From Bacteriovoracaceae bacterium (lineage in GTDB: Bacteria; Bdellovibrionota; Bacteriovoracia; Bacteriovoracales; Bacteriovoracaceae), in NCBI GenBank assembly GCA_013141065.1, contig JABFRR010000018.1, forward strand, positions 1 through 64,000: a DNA stretch of 64,000 nt, given 5' to 3'. This document shows, one piece after another, positions 52,626 to 63,060 of this stretch. Position numbers and translations under genes: made by a program. The notes under the pieces are model-generated. The model ran no database searches. It saw only the letters and a program-made list of their open reading frames with translations, and was not told where the DNA came from. Numbering within the stretch: the first letter of the stretch is position 1; each line of letters starts with the position of its first letter.

Positions 52626-54923
52626 ATGCAAACAAAAATTGAAGCATTTATTCTCACCGGAAGCAGTTTTGATTATAATAATTGTCAAATTCTGAAACTT
52701 TATGGTCAGTCTTCTCAGGGGTCCTTTCTTGTCGTTATCAACAATTTTCAAAACTATTTTTTCAAAGAAATTGCGAATGGTCAAAATCAATCCAATTTAC
52801 AGTCTTTAAATGGTGTATGGGTTGAAAAAGTTTTGGTTTCAAGTCAGGTAGATTTAAAAATTAAAAAATTAGAATGTGAACAAAATGGATTACGCACATT
52901 TGAATCAGATGTGCGTCCTTTAGACCGTTTTTTAATGGATCAAAGATTATTTGCACAAATCACAATAGAGGGTAAAGGCCAAGTTAAAAATGGATTATTC
53001 ACTTTTGAAAATCCAAAATTAACACCAGGACATTATTACCCAAATGTAAAGATTATGTCATTTGATATTGAAACTGGAAAAGATGGAACACTTTTATCTT
53101 TAGCTTACGCTTTTCGTTCAGAAAAATTAGTTGAAAATATGACATTTGTTTTAGGCAGGCCAACAGATGAAGATACAATAGATGTTCACTTTGTAAAATC
53201 AGAAAAAGAATTACTGAGTGTATTTGAAAAGGCCGTTAAACGTCTCGATCCGGATATTTTTACAGGCTGGAATGTCATAGGTTTTGATTTTCACTTTTTA
53301 GATAAAAAATCAAAAGAATTGAATTCACCACTTTATTTAGGCAGAGGTGCAAAGCCATTAAGTTTATTTCAAAGTTCTCGTGGAGAGTGGCTTTTAAATA
53401 TTGAAGGACGGGCAATCATTGATGGGCCATGGGCCTTAAAAATGAATTTCTTTTCATTTGAAAGTTATAAACTCAACAGTGTCGCTAAGGAATTATTAGG
53501 ATTTGGAAAGGATATTGACGATGATGATGATTATGATAAATGGGATGAAATTGAAAGGCGTTTTCGAGAAGATAAATTAGCTTTAGCTAGGTATAATGTA
53601 TTAGATGCCATTTTGGTTTTAGATATATTTGATAAAATTAAATTAATCGATTTGTTATTGAATCGATCTTTTATTTCTGGAATGCTATTAGAAAGAGTTG
53701 GTGGTTCAACCGCTTCTTTTGATCATTTCTATCTACCGGATCTTCATGATCAAAATATTGTTGCTCCCAATGTAGAGGATATCGCTTGGGCCAGACAGGC
53801 CAAAGGTGGATTTGTTTTAAATCCCATTGTTGGAATTCATTCCAATGTTTTAGTTATGGATTTTAAAAGTCTTTATCCCACTGTCATCCAAACTTTTTTA
53901 ATCGATCCTTTGTCACGGTTTAAAAGAGAATTAAATCCAAGAACGACTCCAGTTGGACTTAAATTTTCAAGTGAAGCCTACATACTACCTAATAAAATTA
54001 CAGAACTGTTAGAGCGAAGATCAAAAGCGAAAAAAGAAAAAAATGAGAATTTATCTCAGGCCATAAAGATTTTGATGAATAGTTTTTATGGTGTAATGGG
54101 TTCAAATGGATGTAGATTTTATCATGAAGATCTTCCTGATGGGATCACTGGAAGTGGTCAGTGGATTTTAAAAACAGTCATAGAATTTCTAGAGGCTAAA
54201 AAGTTTAAAGTTCTGTATGGAGACACAGATTCACTTTTCGTTCAATTGCCAAGAATTGAAGATTATCAATTTCAAGGTAAAAAATTAGTACAAGAAGTGA
54301 ACCAATTTTTAAAAGAGAAACTTAAAGATGACTTTAATGTTGAATCAAAATTAGAAATTCAATTTGATAAATTTTTTAAAACTCTAATCCTGACTTCAAT
54401 CCGTGGTTCAGATGAAGGGGCAAAGAAAAGATATGCGGGATTATCCCTCAAAGAAAATGATGGGGTAGTTAAAGAAGAGATGATTTTAACAGGCATGGAG
54501 TATGTACGATCAGATTGGTCTTTGCTCGCTAGGGATTTTCAATTTGAACTGATTAGAAAAGTTTTTTATCAAGAAGATATTATATCCTACATCGAAGAAA
54601 CGATTAAGAAGTTAGAATCTAAACAGTTAGATGATCAATTGGTTTTAAGCAAAAGGTTGAGTAAACCCCTTCGTGAATATGTAAAGAATGTCCCACCACA
54701 CGCCAGGGCAGCTAAAATTCTTTTTCTCGAAAAAGGCATTTTAAAAAAACGACCTCAATTTGTCATGACGACAAGAGGAGCAGTCCCCATTGAGCTAAGA
54801 CATGATGATATTGATTATGATTACTATATCGAGCGCCAACTGGCCCCTATTGCTGATAGCATCCTAAGTCTTTTTGGAAAAAGTTTTAGTCAATTGCGAG
54901 GCCCTCAGCTTTCACTTTTTTGA
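52626..54923 (+). CDS. polB: DNA polymerase II (family B)
   Basis: A 765-aa family B polymerase with proofreading domain. Exo I MSFDIETGKDG has Asp147 and Glu149, and Exo II is FTGWNVIGFDFHFLD. The polymerase motif A is DFKSLYPTVIQ (Asp412) and motif C GDTDSLF (Asp533, Asp535), with KILMNSFYGVMG in motif B. It matches E. coli PolB in length and order. It is the first gene of a set with the YihY and YggT genes downstream. Confidence 0.95.
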   Translation: MQTKIEAFILTGSSFDYNNCQILKLYGQSSQGSFLVVINNFQNYFFKEIANGQNQSNLQSLNGVWVEKVLVSSQVDLKIKKLECEQNGLRTFESDVRPLDRFLMDQRLFAQITIEGKGQVKNGLFTFENPKLTPGHYYPNVKIMSFDIETGKDGTLLSLAYAFRSEKLVENMTFVLGRPTDEDTIDVHFVKSEKELLSVFEKAVKRLDPDIFTGWNVIGFDFHFLDKKSKELNSPLYLGRGAKPLSLFQSSRGEWLLNIEGRAIIDGPWALKMNFFSFESYKLNSVAKELLGFGKDIDDDDDYDKWDEIERRFREDKLALARYNVLDAILVLDIFDKIKLIDLLLNRSFISGMLLERVGGSTASFDHFYLPDLHDQNIVAPNVEDIAWARQAKGGFVLNPIVGIHSNVLVMDFKSLYPTVIQTFLIDPLSRFKRELNPRTTPVGLKFSSEAYILPNKITELLERRSKAKKEKNENLSQAIKILMNSFYGVMGSNGCRFYHEDLPDGITGSGQWILKTVIEFLEAKKFKVLYGDTDSLFVQLPRIEDYQFQGKKLVQEVNQFLKEKLKDDFNVESKLEIQFDKFFKTLILTSIRGSDEGAKKRYAGLSLKENDGVVKEEMILTGMEYVRSDWSLLARDFQFELIRKVFYQEDIISYIEETIKKLESKQLDDQLVLSKRLSKPLREYVKNVPPHARAAKILFLEKGILKKRPQFVMTTRGAVPIELRHDDIDYDYYIERQLAPIADSILSLFGKSFSQLRGPQLSLF

Positions 54924-54945
54924 AATTCTCTGTTAACATAGATCT

Positions 54946-55881
54946 ATGAATTTCTTTCACCATTTATATCGCAATACTAAAGATGGCGCCCTCAATCTCT
55001 ATAAGGGTGCTTTGTTGTTTCATGACAAAAAAGGCACAACTTTAGCTTCTTCATCAACCTTTTATGCTTTGATCACCGCAGTCCCACTTTTACTTCTAAT
55101 CGTCAGGGGAATTGGTTATTTTTTAGGAAATATTAATCAAACTCAAAAGTATCTTTTTATTTTAGGTAGTCGATTTTTCCCCGAAGTCGCTCCACAATTA
55201 CTCTTGACCCTTCAAGGTGTAATCAAGGGGCCTTTGTTTGCAGGTAGACAATTTACAATTTTCAATTTTTTAATATTAGCAGTTTCAGCAATAACTTTCT
55301 TAAATTCGATCTGGATGGGAATTTACTTTATTACAGAAGACAAAGAGATTTTATCTCTATGGCGTATTTTAAGAGGTTTTGTCATTATTGGAATTACTCT
55401 TTTAATGGTCTTGGCAATTTTTTTACTTCCTCCTGCAATTATTTATGTGATTAAGTTCATTCAGACAAATATGCTTACTCAGTTTTTTTATGACAATCTT
55501 GATTTTCTGAGACCGGTTTTAACTTTTATTAAAAAAATTAATTTAAAAAAGTCTTATTGGCTTAATTCAAGTGCCCTTCATGTAACAGTTCTGATTGTTT
55601 ATTTCACAGTGCTCTATCGTTGGCTTTTTTCTTGGAGAATTACTCTTAAGGAAGCCTTTGTTGCTTCACTAACATTTTCAGTCTCGATATTTTTAGGCAA
55701 ATCGATTTTTTGGATCTATTTTTCATATTTACGTGGAAGCCTGATGCGAAACTATGGTGATCTTTATACTACAGTTGTCGGTGTAATTTGGCTTTTTTAC
55801 CTCATGTGCTTTTTCTTTTATGGGGCATGTATTTGCCATGTTTATCGTCAAAGACGTGAGCAAAAAGTGATAGTCACTTAA
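54946..55881 (+). CDS. YihY/BrkB-family membrane protein
   Basis: A 311-aa protein with about six membrane segments: KGTTLASSSTFYALITAVPL (the family signature), then ITFLNSIWMGIYFI, IIGITLLMVLAIFLLP, and a C-terminal block ending VIWLFYLMCFFFYGA. Proteins of this family are annotated as putative transporters or virulence factors; no activity is assigned. It ends 14 bp before the YggT gene. Confidence 0.85.
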   Translation: MNFFHHLYRNTKDGALNLYKGALLFHDKKGTTLASSSTFYALITAVPLLLLIVRGIGYFLGNINQTQKYLFILGSRFFPEVAPQLLLTLQGVIKGPLFAGRQFTIFNFLILAVSAITFLNSIWMGIYFITEDKEILSLWRILRGFVIIGITLLMVLAIFLLPPAIIYVIKFIQTNMLTQFFYDNLDFLRPVLTFIKKINLKKSYWLNSSALHVTVLIVYFTVLYRWLFSWRITLKEAFVASLTFSVSIFLGKSIFWIYFSYLRGSLMRNYGDLYTTVVGVIWLFYLMCFFFYGACICHVYRQRREQKVIVT

Positions 55882-55895
55882 TTTTTTGAGGATTT

Positions 55896-56129
55896 ATGAT
55901 CAGAGATTTAATTAAAATTTATTCTATTATTATTATGCTTGATGCAATTTTAAGTTTTTTTCCAGAAATGAATAAGTATTCCTGGAGAAAACACCTTAAG
56001 AAGTGGAGTGACTTCACCTGTGAGCCTGTAAGGAGAAGACTCCCACCAGGACTACCTTTTGATTTTTCTTCAATGATCATTATCTTTAGTCTCTATTTTT
56101 TCACAAAAATATTTAGTTATTTATGGTGA
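55896..56129 (+). CDS. YggT-family membrane protein
   Basis: A 77-aa protein with two hydrophobic segments, YSIIIMLDAILSFFPE and FDFSSMIIIFSLYFFTK. Between them KWSDFTCEPVRRRLPPGLPF follows the YggT pattern (P-x-x-R-R-x-(I/L)-P). The family is associated with osmotic shock and cell division, but its function is uncertain. Confidence 0.75.
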   Translation: MIRDLIKIYSIIIMLDAILSFFPEMNKYSWRKHLKKWSDFTCEPVRRRLPPGLPFDFSSMIIIFSLYFFTKIFSYLW

Positions 56130-56205
56130 GATAAGTTCTTGTCAACCGGCTCTTTTTAATTTTACAATGAAAAAAGAGATTTAGTTTTCCCTTCATAGGA
56201 TTTGA

Positions 56206-57117
56206 ATGGACCATAATGAAATAAGCCTTGATTTACTTCTGAAAGAAACTTTGGCCATGTCTGAGTTTCTTAGATCATCTAAAACCACTAGTTCAGATTT
56301 GCCGATTCAAACGACCTTTCTTTCGGACGATGATAATTTCGATGATGACTATGATGATGATTATCTTCTAGACCCAGAAGTAAATACCGAAGAATTTACT
56401 CAAGTTTTTACTGATGTGGTCAGTTACCCTAATGGCCCAGGAGTTATATACAAGATTGATAATAGTCACAGTACTTTTTGTGTTCGTGGCATTTCGGTAG
56501 CCAATATTAGCGAAGGCTTCTCTGAACTCTTAAATATTGACTCATCAAAGCGGCCAGTTTTAAAAATCGTTAACCAGGCGGACTTTGAAAGTATTAGTTT
56601 TTTTGAAACTAAGACTTTTGAATTAGCTGAAGTATTAAGAGAGCAAATAATCAATAGGCGATTTCCTCATCAAGAAGATGCAGTATGCAATATAAGTGAT
56701 CCTGGCTTTAGCTGGTGGATGAATGTCTCTGATTTTGAAAATAAAGAAGATCGATTAGGTCGTTTTGAAATTTTCTTCCGCTCTCATGGAATTAACCGTG
56801 CCGAAAAATATATTCAGCTGGGTCCCATTGGTGACGGAAGTGTCGCAGCCTTGAGATTGAATCAAGCACGAACACTTCTGAGAAGCTCATTTCCGATAGG
56901 TGAATTCTCATGTGATGATAAAAGTTTTTCAGTAGCTTCGTTAAAGCCTGATCATTTAGGTTTTATTTCATTTAAAAATATTTTTTTAGAAGGTGTAAAC
57001 AATACCAAGCTAGAAAATTTTCCAGACAATAGTCTCGGCAGAACTCTTTTTTATTATTTCCACGAACTTTCTATCGTTCGCAAATTTTGGATTGAAGTCA
57101 AAGCAAAGCTAAGTTAA
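56206..57117 (+). CDS. Protein of unknown function with acidic stretch
   Basis: A 303-aa cytoplasmic protein. Near residue 45 it has a strongly acidic run (DDDNFDDDYDDDY). The rest shows mixed alpha/beta content (PGVIYKIDNSHSTFCVRG, WWMNVSDFENKEDRLGRFE) without a recognised fold. It is separated from the next gene by 43 bp, so both may be co-transcribed. Confidence 0.6.
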   Translation: MDHNEISLDLLLKETLAMSEFLRSSKTTSSDLPIQTTFLSDDDNFDDDYDDDYLLDPEVNTEEFTQVFTDVVSYPNGPGVIYKIDNSHSTFCVRGISVANISEGFSELLNIDSSKRPVLKIVNQADFESISFFETKTFELAEVLREQIINRRFPHQEDAVCNISDPGFSWWMNVSDFENKEDRLGRFEIFFRSHGINRAEKYIQLGPIGDGSVAALRLNQARTLLRSSFPIGEFSCDDKSFSVASLKPDHLGFISFKNIFLEGVNNTKLENFPDNSLGRTLFYYFHELSIVRKFWIEVKAKLS

Positions 57118-57160
57118 AATAGTAAAAACAGGATGTTTTGTTCTTTTACACTACGACAGG

Positions 57161-57931
57161 ATGTTTGCCTTGGAATTTTCATTTGATCGCTCAAAAGATG
57201 CTCAACCGGCTAAAGCAGAACAAGAGGCGACGGGACCTCGTCCTGGGCCTGATTTAAATACAGTAGATCCATCAACTATTGCCAATGAAAGATTAAGAAA
57301 AGCGATTGAAAGAAATCGTGCAAAACAAGTTGAAAGAGAAGCTCAAGCACCTTCTTCTCCTCCACCACGTCCGACCCAAGTGAGAGCTTCAAGCGGAACA
57401 CCTCACGAACAAAATTCATTTTTTAATCATGCAGAAGCGGCGAAAGAAACGACTAGAGAAAATACTAGAGAAAATACTAGAGAAACTCCAAGCGAAGCAC
57501 CTCCCAGATCAACTTCAATGATACGAAGATCAGTCGCCAAACCAGAAGACACTGAGTTCGTTCCAGTTAAACGCTCTACTCGAAAAGTAGCTTCTCAAAT
57601 AAACTATACGACAACAACTTCAAGAAAAAAATCAAAGCCCATCGATCCCAAATATATAAGTTATTTAGTTAAGGGGAGTTGGATATTTTGTGGCATTTTG
57701 ATTCTAAGACTCATTTTTGCAGCTGGCGGAGTCACTGATTATTATGCACAAAAAGCATCTGTTAATGCACGAGTATCAGAGCTAGTGTCCATTAAAAAAG
57801 AGAATATGCAGCTTGTGCAAGAAATCGAACGTATGAGATCTGACATTGGATTTCAAAAGAAATTAGTCCGAGATAATTTAGGTTTTATTGCTTCTGATGA
57901 GTTTTTAGTTCTATTTCCGAAAGAGAATTAG
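57161..57931 (+). CDS. FtsB/DivIC-like septum protein with long disordered N-terminus
   Basis: A 256-aa protein. The first about 160 residues are Pro-, Ser- and Lys-rich and low-complexity, with an ENTRENTRENTRET repeat encoded by near-perfect 12-bp units around 57450. Then a membrane segment (GSWIFCGILILRLIFAAGG) is followed by a coiled coil (LVSIKKENMQLVQEIERMR). A C-terminal [20 protein letters not shown] matches the end of FtsB/DivIC-type septum initiators. The orientation would put the coiled coil in the periplasm. The 3' end overlaps the convergent DUF192 gene by about 47 bp. Confidence 0.75.
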   Translation: MFALEFSFDRSKDAQPAKAEQEATGPRPGPDLNTVDPSTIANERLRKAIERNRAKQVEREAQAPSSPPPRPTQVRASSGTPHEQNSFFNHAEAAKETTRENTRENTRETPSEAPPRSTSMIRRSVAKPEDTEFVPVKRSTRKVASQINYTTTTSRKKSKPIDPKYISYLVKGSWIFCGILILRLIFAAGGVTDYYAQKASVNARVSELVSIKKENMQLVQEIERMRSDIGFQKKLVRDNLGFIASDEFLVLFPKEN

Positions 57932-58400
57932 CACTTACCCAAGTTAACTTATCGCCATTTTTTAATTTTTTTGAAAATTTCACTCCAGCTTTAGTCTCTA
58001 GTATGTATTTGGCCTGGTACTCTTTAGTCCTGTAAATGGCCGGTGGCTCAGATAATCCAGGGTGCGCAGGAACATTTTTTTCAATACCAACAATTTTTAA
58101 TGAATCATCGAGAAAAATAATATCGAGATTGAAATAGGTGTCTGGCATCCAGAACTTACGGGTGCTAACACGGTCATTTATAAAAAGCATTCCTTCATTG
58201 CTACGGAATTCATTAGGTTTAAGTCCACTTAAGCCTTTTTGATGCTCTGAACTTGTGATGGCCAGGCGCAAAGTTATTTTTTCTTTAGCAGGATTTTCCA
58301 TCGCAAATTTTTCAACTGACCAAACAATCAGTGGAAAAATCAAAAAAATTATCAAACTATTTTTAATGAGCTTTGGGACCTTTTCTAGTATAGTGATCAT
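57885..58400 (-). CDS. DUF192 protein
   Basis: The start at 58400 has CAGGAATGCT in front. The 171-aa product has an N-terminal membrane anchor ([17 protein letters not shown]). The DUF192 motif follows: [33 protein letters not shown] and [14 protein letters not shown]192 proteins are found near the cell surface and their role is unknown. It is convergent with the FtsB-like gene and divergent from aspS. Confidence 0.75.
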   Translation of the reverse strand: MITILEKVPKLIKNSLIIFLIFPLIVWSVEKFAMENPAKEKITLRLAITSSEHQKGLSGLKPNEFRSNEGMLFINDRVSTRKFWMPDTYFNLDIIFLDDSLKIVGIEKNVPAHPGLSEPPAIYRTKEYQAKYILETKAGVKFSKKLKNGDKLTWVSANSLSEIELKTHQKQ

Positions 58401-58456
58401 TAGCATTCCTGGGAATAATTTCCAGTGAATTGTCTCTAAAACTAAGGGAGATTGCA

Positions 58457-60253
58457 ATGGCCGTTTCAAAAATTTCAGGACTTCTCAGAACACATCATTG
58501 TGGAGAACTTCGAGATAGTGATTGCGATCAAACTGTTGTGCTTTGTGGATGGGTTAACAAGTACAGAAATTTAGGAAGTTTACACTTTATTGACTTGAGA
58601 GATAAATATGGAATAACTCAACTCGGGTTCGTTGACTTTAAAGGCAATATAGACGAATTAAAAAAATGCTCACTTGAGTCAGTCATCATGGTCAAAGGGA
58701 AAGTTCAATTAAGACCCAAAGAAGCTCAAAATGCTCAAATGGAAACTGGTATGGTTGAAGTGCAAGTTCAAGAGCTCACACTTCTATCAAGATCTGACAT
58801 CGATTCAATTCCATTTTTACCATTCGGCTCAGTTGAAGCGACAGAGGATCTACGTTTAAAATATCGCTATCTTGATCTAAGGACTAAAAAGCTTCAAGAC
58901 ATCTTAAAGTTAAGATCTAAAACGATGAATACGATTCGCCAACTTTTATCGAGTGAAGATTTCATAGAAGTTGAAACTCCGATACTTTACAAATCTACAC
59001 CTGAAGGCGCACGGGACTATATTGTGCCTTCAAGAGTTCATCCGGGCCAAGTTTACGCTCTTCCACAATCTCCACAAACTTTAAAGCAGCTTTTGATGAT
59101 TGGTGGAACTGATAAATATTTTCAAATTTGTCGATGTTTTCGCGATGAAGACTTGCGATCTGACAGACAACCAGAATTTTCACAAGTAGACATTGAAGTG
59201 TCTTTTTCAACTCAAGAGTACATGAAAAATTTGGTAGAAAAGATTTTGAAAGCAGTCTTTAATAAATCAGACTCTTTTTCATTGCCAATGATGACTTATA
59301 AAGACGCCATGAACACTTATGGTTGTGATAAACCTGATCTTCGTTTTGGTCTTAAACAAATGATTGTGACAGATGTTTTTAAAGGATCAGAATTTGCCAC
59401 TTTTGCTTCTGTTGGTGATAACGGCGGTATTATTAAAGCGATGTTTGTTCCTGAAGCCTTAGGACAATTCACTCGTAAAGATACAGATGGATTTGTTGAG
59501 ATCGTAAAACCTTACGGTGGAAAAGGTGTGGCCTTCTATAAACTTTCAAAAGGGGAGAGAAGCACAGGTATATCAAAATTCATAACTCCTGAAATTGAAG
59601 CAAAACTTTTTTCTTGCTCTGAAGAAAAAGGCGATGGAACTTGGCTATTTTTTGCTGATAATAATCCTTCTGTGGCCCATGCTAGTGCAGATGCCCTAAG
59701 ACGTAATCTCGGACAAAAATTAAACATAATTGGAAAAGAAGACGCTTTTTTATGGCTCTATGATTTTCCTCTTTTAGAGTGGAGTGAAGAAGCGAATCGA
59801 TATACGGCCTGTCATCACCCTTTTACTATGCCGGCCCGTGATAAACTAGATGTTTTCATGTCTGCAGATTATCAAGATCCAAAAAGTGCACTCAGTACTT
59901 TAACGGCAGAAGCTTACGATGTGGTTTGTAATGGTTATGAAATTGGTGGTGGATCAATACGTATTTTTGATAATACAGTTCAAGATCGAATGTTTAAAGT
60001 TTTAGGTTTCACACCTGAAGAAACAAAAGCACAATTCGGATTTTTTATTGAAGCACTAAAGTATGGCGTGCCACCACATGGCGGACTAGCTTTTGGTTTA
60101 GATAGATTGATCATGATATTGACTGGAACAGATTCAATTAGAGACGTCATTGCATTTCCGAAGACAGCTTCTGCGAGTGATTTAATGTCACAAGCTCCTT
60201 CGAGACCAAGTGAAGCTCAGTTAAAAGAGCTTCACTTTAATTGGACAAAATAA
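58457..60253 (+). CDS. aspS: Aspartyl-tRNA synthetase
   Basis: The start at 58457 has AGGGAGATTGC in front; the product is 598 aa. It has the anticodon-binding OB-fold with [20 protein letters not shown]. Class II motif 2 is [19 protein letters not shown], and motif 3 [15 protein letters not shown] is followed by [12 protein letters not shown] bacterial GAD insertion lies in the middle, and [13 protein letters not shown] contacts the amino acid. It charges tRNA-Asp. The sequence alone does not show whether it also mischarges tRNA-Asn. Confidence 0.97.
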   Translation: MAVSKISGLLRTHHCGELRDSDCDQTVVLCGWVNKYRNLGSLHFIDLRDKYGITQLGFVDFKGNIDELKKCSLESVIMVKGKVQLRPKEAQNAQMETGMVEVQVQELTLLSRSDIDSIPFLPFGSVEATEDLRLKYRYLDLRTKKLQDILKLRSKTMNTIRQLLSSEDFIEVETPILYKSTPEGARDYIVPSRVHPGQVYALPQSPQTLKQLLMIGGTDKYFQICRCFRDEDLRSDRQPEFSQVDIEVSFSTQEYMKNLVEKILKAVFNKSDSFSLPMMTYKDAMNTYGCDKPDLRFGLKQMIVTDVFKGSEFATFASVGDNGGIIKAMFVPEALGQFTRKDTDGFVEIVKPYGGKGVAFYKLSKGERSTGISKFITPEIEAKLFSCSEEKGDGTWLFFADNNPSVAHASADALRRNLGQKLNIIGKEDAFLWLYDFPLLEWSEEANRYTACHHPFTMPARDKLDVFMSADYQDPKSALSTLTAEAYDVVCNGYEIGGGSIRIFDNTVQDRMFKVLGFTPEETKAQFGFFIEALKYGVPPHGGLAFGLDRLIMILTGTDSIRDVIAFPKTASASDLMSQAPSRPSEAQLKELHFNWTK

Positions 60254-60292
60254 AAAAGATTAGTTCCAACGAAATTTTAAAAAATTAACGGC

Positions 60293-60928
60293 CTAATTTT
60301 TTTCTTTAAAAGTAATAAGGTCGTTTTTTACATCATCAATATCAATAATTATTTTTTCCGAGTATTTAAAAGAATCCTTCCATTCTAAAAATGTATTGTC
60401 GTAAGGACTTTTAAATTTTTGCCAAGGAAATCTTCTAAAATAAAAGGCTTTTCTGAAATGAATGTTATGAGGTTTAAACTGAAATGTGATCGAGTTCGGC
60501 CCTGTTTCTACTAACCAACGGTGGTGATAGTGTCCGCACCAATCTGGTCTTTCGACGCCTTTAGTTGATTCATAAAGACGTGAAGGCGTTTCTATATATC
60601 CAGCTTTTGCGACTCTAATCATTTCTTCACAGACTTTAAGAGGATTCATGATGTCTTCCAGTGTGTGTCGACAGATCACATAATCAAATTGTTTGTCTGC
60701 AAATGGCAATTTATCAAGACTTGAAATGTCCATTACATGATAGTTTTCTTTCTTGATTTTCATCTCTCCATAACCATAAGCACTTTTTGTGTTCATGGTT
60801 TCAAAGGGCATAATGTCGACCATGTGCTGGGCCTGCTTACAAGGGGCAAACCATCCGCCAATGTCTAAAATTTGAAAATCTTTCCCACTGTCGTGCATTT
60901 CTTTAAGGCGTTTGAGAACATGTTCCAT
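60293..60928 (-). CDS. Class I methyltransferase
   Basis: A 211-aa protein with FQILDIGGWFAPCKQAQHMV, YHVMDISSLDKLPFADKQFD, YVICRHTLEDIMNPLKV and MIRVAKAGYIETPSR. These fit motifs I-III of Methyltransf_11 enzymes. The first motif is DIGGW rather than the usual DxGxG. The C-terminus is polar and unassigned. Confidence 0.75.
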   Translation of the reverse strand: MEHVLKRLKEMHDSGKDFQILDIGGWFAPCKQAQHMVDIMPFETMNTKSAYGYGEMKIKKENYHVMDISSLDKLPFADKQFDYVICRHTLEDIMNPLKVCEEMIRVAKAGYIETPSRLYESTKGVERPDWCGHYHHRWLVETGPNSITFQFKPHNIHFRKAFYFRRFPWQKFKSPYDNTFLEWKDSFKYSEKIIIDIDDVKNDLITFKEKN

Positions 60929-61129
60929 CTTCGGTAATCCCTTGTAATTATTATGATTTTTTTATTGAGCGTGTTAATTTTTAACATAATCTCATAATTT
61001 TTTTTCTAGTCAAGCTGTACCGAGAAAGAAGTCATGTTAATAGATATTGTCTATTTGTTAATTAGTTCAATCGATTTTATAAATTAGAGCTTTCCTGCGA
61101 TACTAGTCAAGTGATACTAGGAGGTGACC

Positions 61130-61858
61130 ATGCTCAAATTTATAGAACTCTGGCCGGGCTTTGTCGGCGGTGGGATTTCAGGAATTGCAACATTAGTAGG
61201 AGCATTACCCATATTGGTCAATACCTCAAAGCTTAGAGCAATTTTAAGTAAAATCAATATGGATTTTCTCATTGGTTTTATGCTTTCTGCTGCAGCTTTT
61301 TCATTGATACTTCCTGCTTATAGCTCTGTTTTAAAAAATGAAACTGTAAGTATGGCAGTCAGTTTTGAGACTTTAAGCTTATCACTTGTTTTAGGTTTTT
61401 ATTTTATTAAGCTGACAGGTCAATTTTTAGAAAAGGCACTCATAGGAAAAGAAAAAAATCTAGAAAGTAAAAAAGCATTTTTATTTGTCATCGCTATGAT
61501 GGTTCACAATTTCCCCGAAGGTCTGGCAGCCGGTGCGACGATGCAACTTCCAGGTTCAAAAGGGTATTCATTATTAGGTGCTATTGCCCTTCAAAATATT
61601 CCGGAAGGTTTTACAACCGCTCTTAGTTTTTTAACATTGGGATTGTCACCATTCACTGCATTTTTGGGTGCGGCCATGACAGGAGTCGTTGAGCTTGCTG
61701 GTGGACTTGTTGGAGCATATCTAAGTTCAAGTATTGACGGTGTTCTGCCGCTTCTCATGTCGTTTGCGGGAGGTACTATGATGAGTGTCGTCGTAAGTGA
61801 AATTTTAGAAAAAATTAAATTAGAGAGTTACAGTTTTATTTATAGACCCAGTTTTTAA
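61130..61858 (+). CDS. ZIP-family metal transporter
   Basis: The start at 61130 has AGGAGGTGACC in front. The 242-aa product has about seven membrane segments, including MVHNFPEGLAAGAT and LQNIPEGFTTALSFL. These two HN-x-PEG and QN-x-PEG motifs carry the metal-binding residues of ZIP proteins. Zinc or another divalent cation is a likely substrate. Confidence 0.9.
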   Translation: MLKFIELWPGFVGGGISGIATLVGALPILVNTSKLRAILSKINMDFLIGFMLSAAAFSLILPAYSSVLKNETVSMAVSFETLSLSLVLGFYFIKLTGQFLEKALIGKEKNLESKKAFLFVIAMMVHNFPEGLAAGATMQLPGSKGYSLLGAIALQNIPEGFTTALSFLTLGLSPFTAFLGAAMTGVVELAGGLVGAYLSSSIDGVLPLLMSFAGGTMMSVVVSEILEKIKLESYSFIYRPSF

Positions 61859-61928
61859 GTGGAATTTCTTTAGTTCTTATTTTTAATAACTTATAATTAG
61901 CCTCGAAGGTTTTAACAAGGAGACAATC

Positions 61929-62405
61929 ATGAAAGCAAAAATCGACATTGGACTAGATGAAAAAAGTAGAGAAGAAATTGCTAAAGGACTCTCAAGACTT
62001 CTAGCAGACACTTATACACTTTATTTAAAGACCCACAATTTCCATTGGAATGTGACTGGGCCTATGTTTCAGACCTTGCATGTAATGTTTGAAGGACAAT
62101 ACAATGAACTTGCTCTCGCGGTAGATGCGATTGCTGAACGAATTCGTTCACTGGGTGTAAAAGCTCCTGGCTCATATGCTGAATTTACAAAACTAACAGT
62201 CATTAAAGAAAGTGTTGGAGACTTAAGTGCCACACAAATGATTGCTGACTTGGTTTTAGGGCAAGAAGCCGTAATTAGAACTGCTCGAGGGTTGTTTTCA
62301 ATTGTCGATGAAGCACATGATGAACCTACTGCTGACTTACTAACTCAAAGAATGCAGATTCATGAAAAAACAGCTTGGATGCTTAGAAGTATGCTTGAGT
62401 CTTAA
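61929..62405 (+). CDS. dps: Dps-like ferritin protein
   Basis: A 158-aa member of the Dps/ferritin-like family with AAGGAGACAATC in front. [20 protein letters not shown] and [20 protein letters not shown] carry the intersubunit ferroxidase His, Asp and Glu. [13 protein letters not shown] follows. Dps proteins bind iron with peroxide and protect DNA. A short N-terminal tail is present but not strongly basic. Confidence 0.9.
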   Translation: MKAKIDIGLDEKSREEIAKGLSRLLADTYTLYLKTHNFHWNVTGPMFQTLHVMFEGQYNELALAVDAIAERIRSLGVKAPGSYAEFTKLTVIKESVGDLSATQMIADLVLGQEAVIRTARGLFSIVDEAHDEPTADLLTQRMQIHEKTAWMLRSMLES

Positions 62406-62452
62406 GTTAAATAATTAATTTAAACTGGTTCAAAGTAGTGAAGAGTAAAATA

Positions 62453-63001
62453 TTAAGCAGCCTTATCTTCTGAATCAGTTTCAGTTTGGTTAAGACTCTT
62501 TTCTGCTTGGATCAGTTTAAGTTGAAATTCAGTTCCTCGAGCTTTTTGTGGAACATCTTCATGGTCGACAAAACTATCAGAAAAAATATCAGCTAAGCTT
62601 TTTTCATCTTTTCTAATAAAAGAAAGAGCAAATAAAAAAGAGCCAGTAATGGCACACACAAAATAAGAAGCAGCACGTGAGAGTGCTTGTTTAAGACTTA
62701 TTTCATTTCCATCGATGTTTTTTACTTGAAGGCCCATGAGGGATTTTCCCATTGTGCGTCCATTTGTTAAAAAATAAAATAATGAAAAATAAGCAAAAGT
62801 AAGAGACATCAAAGAGATAGAAGAGAGCATGGCCATTTTGTTAATTAAAAGAATTTGCACTCGAATGGGAAAATGAAAAAAAACTGTTTGAATAAAATTT
62901 GTAAAAGAGGCCATAAAAAAATAATTTGCAACCACGATAATTGATAAATCGATGGTGAAGGCGTAGACACGCTTTTTCAAAATTGAGTTTTCAGTTTTCA
63001 T
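62453..63001 (-). CDS. RDD-family membrane protein
   Basis: The start at 63001 has GGAGAGGCGCAAA in front. The 182-aa product has RVYAFTIDLSIIVVANYFF and a second hydrophobic pair (SSISLMSLTFAYFSLFYFL). NGRTMGKSLMGLQVKNIDG completes the RDD family pattern, although RDD itself is AFTID here. The role is unknown. It lies 60 bp downstream of mutS on the same strand. Confidence 0.75.
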   Translation of the reverse strand: MKTENSILKKRVYAFTIDLSIIVVANYFFMASFTNFIQTVFFHFPIRVQILLINKMAMLSSISLMSLTFAYFSLFYFLTNGRTMGKSLMGLQVKNIDGNEISLKQALSRAASYFVCAITGSFLFALSFIRKDEKSLADIFSDSFVDHEDVPQKARGTEFQLKLIQAEKSLNQTETDSEDKAA

Positions 63002-63060
63002 TTTGCGCCTCTCCAAATAAGATATCACTAGATACTTATCGAGCTATTAGAGGGAAAAGA

